DNA of 32,261 bases from Treponema sp. (lineage in GTDB: Bacteria; Spirochaetota; Spirochaetia; Treponematales; Breznakiellaceae): positions 1 to 32,261 of the forward strand of contig JAITNP010000048.1 in NCBI GenBank assembly GCA_031290455.1. Reading direction: 5' to 3'. The notes under the pieces are model-generated. The model was not told where the DNA came from. It searched no databases and saw nothing but the letters and a program-made list of their open reading frames with translations. A program made the translations under genes and the position numbers. Shown here piece after piece: positions 28,282 through 32,261 of the stretch. Position 1 is the stretch's first letter. Each line of letters starts with the position of its first letter.

Positions 28282-29319
28282 GTGGTCATCCTGGGTATTG
28301 AATCATCCTGCGATGAATGTGCCGCAGCGGTGGTGGAAGACGGGAAACGGGTCCTGTCTAATGTGGTGGCTACCCAGATTCCCTTTCACGCGGCCTATGA
28401 CGGGGTGGTCCCTGAAATCGCGAGCCGTATGCATACGGAGTGGATCTACTCGGTGGTGGAGGAAAGTCTCCACCAAGCCGGCTTAGGTCCCGGCGATATT
28501 GAGGGAGTCGCCGCAACGGCCCACCCGGGACTACTGGGGTCCCTGCTCGTGGGGTTGAGTTTTGCCAAGGCATTTGCCTGGGCCCGGAATGTCCCTTTTA
28601 TCGCGGTGGATCACATGCTGGCCCACCTCTATGCGTCCCGATTATCCGATGAGGCGCCGGACTATCCCTTTTTAGGACTGCTGGTTTCCGGGGGACACAG
28701 CATCATCTGCCGGGTGGATAATTTTGACGCAGTTACCGTGCTGGGCGCCACCATTGACGATGCCGTGGGGGAAGCCTTTGATAAGGTATCAAAACATTAC
28801 GGCTTTGGGTATCCCGGCGGGGTCGCCATAGACACACTGGCACAAACCGGGAACCCCCTGGCCTTCCGGTTCCCCCTGCCCAATCTGCACAAGGGTGAAC
28901 ACCGGTATGACCTCTCCTATTCAGGGCTTAAGACCGCGGTAATCAACCAACTGGAACAGTTCCGGGTACCGGAGCGCGGGGAGACAGCGATTCTACCGGC
29001 AGTGAAGCCTGAAGATATTGCCGCTTCTTTTCAGAAAACTGCGGTGGCAATCCTCCTAAGAAGCCTGTTCCGGGCTGCTGAAGATACGGGGCTTACCACC
29101 ATTGTTGCCGGGGGGGGCGTGGCGGCCAACTCCTGCCTCCGTTCCCGGCTTGCGGAACGGCAGGACCTCCGGTGTATCTTCCCGCCCCTGGACCTCTGCG
29201 GGGATAACGGCGCCATGATCGCGGGCCTTGGCTACCCCTACCTCATCCGGGGAGACCGTTCCCCCCTCAACGTCGTCGCCTCCGCACGGGTACGAGCTTT
29301 TAAACGGAATTATCCTTAA
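28282..29319 (+). CDS. tsaD: tRNA N6-adenosine threonylcarbamoyltransferase TsaD
   Basis: A 345-residue ASKHA-fold enzyme that transfers threonylcarbamoyl from threonylcarbamoyl-AMP to A37 of ANN-decoding tRNAs, in complex with TsaB/TsaE. Motifs: 'VILGIESSCDECAAAVVEDG', 'VPEIASRMHTEWI', iron/metal motif DHMLAHLYA (HxxxH), LVSGGHS, 'TIDDAVGEAFDKVSKHYGFG' and C-terminal 'AGGGVAANSCLRSRL', 'LCGDNGAMIAGLGY'. It is the usual length. The start is GTG 28282; the ATG at 28266 is out of frame and no strong ribosome-binding site is visible. The product is the substrate of the MtaB-like enzyme encoded at 20248-21678. It is convergent with the GerMN gene. Confidence 0.94.
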   Translation: MVILGIESSCDECAAAVVEDGKRVLSNVVATQIPFHAAYDGVVPEIASRMHTEWIYSVVEESLHQAGLGPGDIEGVAATAHPGLLGSLLVGLSFAKAFAWARNVPFIAVDHMLAHLYASRLSDEAPDYPFLGLLVSGGHSIICRVDNFDAVTVLGATIDDAVGEAFDKVSKHYGFGYPGGVAIDTLAQTGNPLAFRFPLPNLHKGEHRYDLSYSGLKTAVINQLEQFRVPERGETAILPAVKPEDIAASFQKTAVAILLRSLFRAAEDTGLTTIVAGGGVAANSCLRSRLAERQDLRCIFPPLDLCGDNGAMIAGLGYPYLIRGDRSPLNVVASARVRAFKRNYP

Positions 29320-29331
29320 ATAAAGGGCAGG

Positions 29332-30219
29332 CTATCTATACATGTCCCGGTTGATCGGCCTGCCTATGGGGATTCCCTCACTCAGAAAATCCACGACCCG
29401 GCCATCTATCAGAATTTGCACATCCTTGAGATGGGGAAATTCCTGGACGGTCCAGAGGATCTGTTTTAATTGGGCCGTGTAACCTTCAGCCCCAAAGGTA
29501 TTGTATTTAAAGTCGTCACTGAAGCTGATATATGCGGTTTCCCCCCGGATAATAACCGATAAAATCCCGGTCCCCTGGGGTATGAGGGATATAAGGCCCC
29601 GCCCCTGTTCCTCCACGGTTGGTCCCTGCAAAAGCTCCTTGAGCACGTCAAGCAGGGGGGAATTGGAGGCGGGGAATTTCCTCGTTACCCGGATCTGCTG
29701 GATGTCGCCGTTCTGGTCAACCTGGATAAAATACAGCGCCCTGACGGTTTCCGTAAGCTCCATTGGGGAGGGCGATTCGGGAAAAGCCGGGGACAATGAA
29801 CCAGCGGGGTTCGACACATCCGGGATGGTTTCGGGGGATTCTGGAACCGCAGCAAGACGCGATTCGGAATGGTCAAGCCCATCATCAGGACCAACCGTAG
29901 ACCAGTCTTCAGGCGCCTCCTCATCGGGCAAAGGCGCTACCAAAACCGATGCAGGCCCCTCATCCGGTATTGGTACCGGCGTATTGTGTTCACCCGAGAC
30001 CTGCTGTTCCGCCTGCGGCTTGCTAAACCAGGCGGGAAGATGGGACTCCTGCACGGTTTTACGGATACGGTTTCGGTATACCATGAAAAGGCACGCCATC
30101 AGCACCACAAAGAGCAGCCAAAAAATAATGACTCCCCGCCGCTTCCGGGCCCAGGAAGTTTGATAGGAGGGCTTATTAAAGGTATGATAGGCGGTTCTTT
30201 TTTTGTTTTTTTTTGTCAT
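29332..30219 (-). CDS. Membrane-anchored GerMN-domain protein
   Basis: About 295 residues from ATG 30219 (MTKKNKKRTAYH). A basic N-terminus is followed by one transmembrane helix (about 29-48, VIIFWLLFVVLMACLFMVY), a long Pro/Ser/Glu-rich linker (about 60-170) and a C-terminal GerMN domain (about 172-295): 'RALYFIQVDQNGDIQQIRVT', 'LLDVLKELLQGPTVEEQGRG', 'ETAYISFSDDFKYNTFG' and 'VQILIDGRVVDFLSEGIPIG'. GerMN occurs in Firmicutes GerM and in envelope proteins of spirochaetes; its exact role is unclear. ATG 30228 and a longer open frame to 30279 are possible. A promoter-like element overlaps the start (see separate entry). It is convergent with tsaD, with a 12-nt gap. Confidence 0.8.
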   Translation of the reverse strand: MTKKNKKRTAYHTFNKPSYQTSWARKRRGVIIFWLLFVVLMACLFMVYRNRIRKTVQESHLPAWFSKPQAEQQVSGEHNTPVPIPDEGPASVLVAPLPDEEAPEDWSTVGPDDGLDHSESRLAAVPESPETIPDVSNPAGSLSPAFPESPSPMELTETVRALYFIQVDQNGDIQQIRVTRKFPASNSPLLDVLKELLQGPTVEEQGRGLISLIPQGTGILSVIIRGETAYISFSDDFKYNTFGAEGYTAQLKQILWTVQEFPHLKDVQILIDGRVVDFLSEGIPIGRPINRDMYR

Positions 30220-30231
30220 AGACACCATTAT

Positions 30232-30261
30232 ATGATACGGCGAATGACCAGGGGGGGTCAA
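30232..30261 (-). promoter_or_regulatory. Possible promoter very close to the GerMN start
   Basis: On the minus strand, TTGACC (30261-30256) and TATCAT (30237-30232) are 18 nt apart. Transcription would start within about 5-10 nt of ATG 30219, giving a leaderless or near-leaderless mRNA. That fits the absence of a Shine-Dalgarno sequence there. Confidence 0.35.
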
Positions 30262-30278
30262 GGGAAGGACCGGCCACA

Positions 30279-30307
30279 CACGCCCGCCCCAGACTGGGGC
30301 GGGCGTG
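30279..30307. terminator. 14-bp perfect GC-rich palindrome, probable terminator-like hairpin
   Basis: CACGCCCGCCCCAG (30279-30292) and its exact reverse complement (30294-30307) flank a single A. It is very stable but lacks a T-run on either strand. Located between the GerMN gene start and the end of an aspartic-protease remnant, both on the minus strand, it could end the upstream transcript (with a factor) or act as a protein-binding site. Confidence 0.45.
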
Positions 30308-30363
30308 ACTCACGGAAAACGGTGGCAGGCGCCAAATTTTATGGATTTGTCTGTGCCTTGTTT

Positions 30364-30639
30364 TTAGACCGAAAGCGACAAGCCCAAAAGCTGCCAATCA
30401 TAACGCACCTGGTAGCGCTGCTTATCGCCGCGGGCGCCCTCAAGACAGCGGTCAATGGGGTTTACCTTGAGGTCCACCGCTTCGGCAACAACGCATTTCT
30501 GCGGCACCTTGCCGGCAAGAAATACCGATTCCTCCTTTTCTATCTCCAGACCGAGCCGCTGCTGCATGGCCTCCGTGATAACCAGCGGCCCCGCCCTGGT
30601 GTCGACAATGGCATCGACCGTTCCCGTCGGGGAATCCAA
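30364..30639 (-). pseudogene. Clan-AA (retropepsin-like) aspartic protease remnant
   Basis: 91 residues resembling the small bacterial retroviral-type aspartyl proteases: 'GTVDAIVDTRAGPLVITEAM' then 'QQRLGLEIEKEESVFLAGKV' and 'VVAEAVDLKVN'. The catalytic triad D-T-G reads D-T-R here, which should abolish activity. The N-terminal strand that normally precedes it is missing (stops lie directly upstream of the TTG at 30637-30639). The C-terminal segment after about residue 62 ('DRCLEGARGDKQRYQVRYDW') looks frameshifted. Such genes are often small toxin-antitoxin-neighbour-like ORFs of unknown role; this copy looks dead. Confidence 0.6.
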
Positions 30640-30821
30640 TCATTACTCATACCGTGCTCCTGTTCACTCATGGGCCATGGCCTATCGTTAATGGGCCATA
30701 GCCTTTCATCAATGAAACCCGCATCGGTACCGGCGAATGGGTGTCTGGTACCCCTTCACGGGAGCGCGCACGGCGGGTTGCCTATCCTGCCGGCACGCCC
30801 GCCTCCCGCTTGTCTCGTCTC
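30640..30821. other. Gene-free gap with a short tandem duplication
   Basis: No gene is visible. Two imperfect 21-bp tandem copies beginning ATGGGCCATRGCCT lie at 30671-30691 and 30692-30712. I see no promoter or RNA gene. Confidence 0.5.
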
Positions 30822-32261
30822 CTACTGCTGCGTCCAAATGGCGCCGTCACGGGTATACATTCCCGCTTTTGTTCCGGTGGTATACGCAGTCCACAGGTTG
30901 TTACCGGTGCTACCGTAGTTGTTGTCAGGGAAACTATCGTTATTCCACGCCGTTGTGATGTTGCTTCCTGCCCCAAAGATTATGCTGGTAAGGCCGCTGC
31001 AATCGCGGAAAGCGTAGGCCCCAATGCTGGTAACGCTGCCCGGTATGCTCACGCTGGTAAGGCCGCTGCAATAGCGGAAAGCCTCCTCCCCAATGCTGGT
31101 AACGCTGCCCGTTATGGTCACGCTGGTAAGGCTATGACCTTGGAAAGCGGCGGCTATTGTATTGGTAACAACGTTCCCCGTTATGGTCACGCTGGTAAGG
31201 CCGTTGCAACCGTAGAAAGGGGAGTCCCCAATGTTGGTAACGTTGCCTGGTATGGTCACGCTGGTAAGGCCGCTGCACTCGTCGAAAGCGTAGTCCCCAA
31301 TGCTGGTAACGCTGTCCGGTATGGTCACGCTGGTAAGGCTGCTGCACTCGCCGAAAGCCATCGCCCCAATGCTGGTAACGCTGTCCGGTATGCTCACGCT
31401 GGTAAGGCCGCTGCAATCCTTGAAAGCGTATTCCCCAATGGTGGTAACGCTGCCCGGTATGGTCACGCTGGTAAGGCCGCTGCAATCGTAGAAAGCCTCC
31501 TCCCCAATGGTGGTAACGCTGCCCGGTATGGTCACGCTGGTAAGGCCGCTGCAACCGGCGAAAGCGCCGTACCCAATGCTGGTCAGCGTATTAGGCAGGT
31601 TGTTTAGCGCACCGCTTATCGCCCCAGGTACGCTAATGATGGTCGTTTTGTCGTTATTGTACAGTATGCCATCCTGCGCGGAGTATGCGGTATTGTCCGC
31701 TGCCACCGTAAATGACGTAAGGACCCTGCAACCGGAGAAAGCGATGTCCCCAATGCTGGTAACACTGCCCGGTATGGTCACGCCGGTAAGGCCGGTGCAA
31801 CCGGAGAAAGCGGAGTTCCCAATGCTGGTAACGCTGTCCGGCAGGTTTAGCGTACCGCTTTTCGCTCCCGGTACGCTAACGACGGTTGTTTTGGCTTTAT
31901 TGTACAGTATGCCATCCTGCGCAGAGTAGGCGATATTGTTCTCTGCCACAATAAACGCTGTAAGGCCGCTGCAACCAGCGAAAGCGCCCTCCCCAATGCT
32001 GGTAACGCTGCCCGGTATGGTTACGCCGGTAAGGCCGCTGCAATACCAGAAAGCTTCCCGCCCTATGCTGGTAACGCTGCCCGGTATGGTTACGCTGGTA
32101 AGGCCGGTGCAATAGGCGAAAGCCAGGAAGCCAATGCTGGTAACGCTGTTCGGTATGGTCACACTGGTAAGGCCGGTGCAATTGGCAAAAGCGTAGTTTT
32201 CGATCGTTGCTATACCCACAGGCAGGACCAAGCCCTTTATCCTGTTGCCCCCATCAATAGA
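30822..32261 (-). CDS. BspA-like leucine-rich-repeat surface protein (LRR_5), N-terminus outside the window
   Basis: At least 479 residues, open to the window edge, so the signal peptide and start are not seen. It is built of about 15 repeats of 23 residues of the Treponema/BspA type (pattern LTSVTIPGSVTSIGEEAF, then two to three residues and C-S/T-G). Two copies are interrupted by a 'YSAQDGILYNxxKTT' module (about positions 31885-31960 and 31625-31700). A non-repeat C-terminus follows (ITTAWNNDSFPDNNYGSTG ... GMYTRDGAIWTQQ). Such proteins are exported and typically mediate adhesion or surface binding. Near-identical DNA repeats make copy-number change by recombination likely. The ORF is intact in the part seen. 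Confidence 0.9.
   Translation of the reverse strand, partial: SIDGGNRIKGLVLPVGIATIENYAFANCTGLTSVTIPNSVTSIGFLAFAYCTGLTSVTIPGSVTSIGREAFWYCSGLTGVTIPGSVTSIGEGAFAGCSGLTAFIVAENNIAYSAQDGILYNKAKTTVVSVPGAKSGTLNLPDSVTSIGNSAFSGCTGLTGVTIPGSVTSIGDIAFSGCRVLTSFTVAADNTAYSAQDGILYNNDKTTIISVPGAISGALNNLPNTLTSIGYGAFAGCSGLTSVTIPGSVTTIGEEAFYDCSGLTSVTIPGSVTTIGEYAFKDCSGLTSVSIPDSVTSIGAMAFGECSSLTSVTIPDSVTSIGDYAFDECSGLTSVTIPGNVTNIGDSPFYGCNGLTSVTITGNVVTNTIAAAFQGHSLTSVTITGSVTSIGEEAFRYCSGLTSVSIPGSVTSIGAYAFRDCSGLTSIIFGAGSNITTAWNNDSFPDNNYGSTGNNLWTAYTTGTKAGMYTRDGAIWTQQ

Noticed and set aside
29869-30918. Long + strand open frame of 349 codons over the GerMN, palindrome and remnant region
   Set aside because: It spans several minus-strand features with compositionally odd translation; no motif and no ribosome-binding site.
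30741-31607. Long + strand open frame opposite the leucine-rich-repeat gene
   Set aside because: Its repetitive GHAGKAAAIAES pattern is simply the antisense of the 69-bp LRR units, and the minus strand encodes a recognisable protein family.
31000-32200. Regularly spaced repeats as a CRISPR array
   Set aside because: The repeats are continuous 69-bp coding units of an LRR protein with no unique spacers.

Overview
The window looks like the chromosome of a host-associated treponeme (Spirochaetes), plausibly one from an insect or termite gut. This is an inference from gene content: a DUF3798-type ABC importer, 2-aminoethylphosphonate synthesis with fused enzymes, a sensory [FeFe]-hydrogenase operon, a bactofilin, a TRAP transporter, a BspA-like leucine-rich-repeat surface protein and DUF4384/GerMN proteins. 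Most genes are moderately GC-rich. One island (about 13.3-15.2 kb) is clearly AT-rich and looks acquired.

Layout. 1-458: IS66 transposase debris. 565-6123: a tightly coupled + strand operon encoding a lipoprotein binding protein (DUF3798), a double ABC ATPase, two RbsC-like permeases and a small membrane-anchored protein. 6174-6356: a stub of a secreted-protein gene. 6353-10642: a phosphonate operon covering PEP to phosphonopyruvate to phosphonoacetaldehyde to 2-aminoethylphosphonate to, probably, CMP-aminoethylphosphonate, in three genes, two of them fusions. 10662-10847 (-): a YjfB-like small protein. 10884-12065: a histone-deacetylase-fold amidohydrolase, abutted by a decayed IS1182 transposase (12062-13001). 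13104-15327: an AT-rich module bounded by inverted arms that carries an adenine methyltransferase and a broken EcoRI-like endonuclease. A 155-bp palindromic insertion sits in its left arm.

15819-19050: a three-gene H2-sensing operon (2Fe-2S protein, HydS-type hydrogenase with PAS domain, PPM/SpoIIE phosphatase). 19102-19779: a 129-bp hairpin element followed by a frameshifted DUF4384 gene. 19875-20237: a consensus promoter, a cobalamin riboswitch and a terminator-like hairpin with no protein gene downstream, facing the 3' end of mtaB. 20248-22685 (-): bactofilin, TPR protein and mtaB. 22816-25296: a RadC/JAMM-like domain fused to a DinG-type helicase. 25409-28203: a complete TRAP transporter. 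28282-29319: tsaD. 29332-30219 (-): a GerMN protein. 30364-30639 (-): an aspartic-protease remnant. 30822-32261 (-): a BspA-like repeat protein running off the window.

The most interesting items are the cobalamin riboswitch with no gene behind it, the H2-sensing operon, the compact phosphonate pathway, the JAMM-DinG fusion and the inverted-repeat-bounded restriction-modification module. Everything was read by eye, and all family assignments come from remembered motifs, not database searches.
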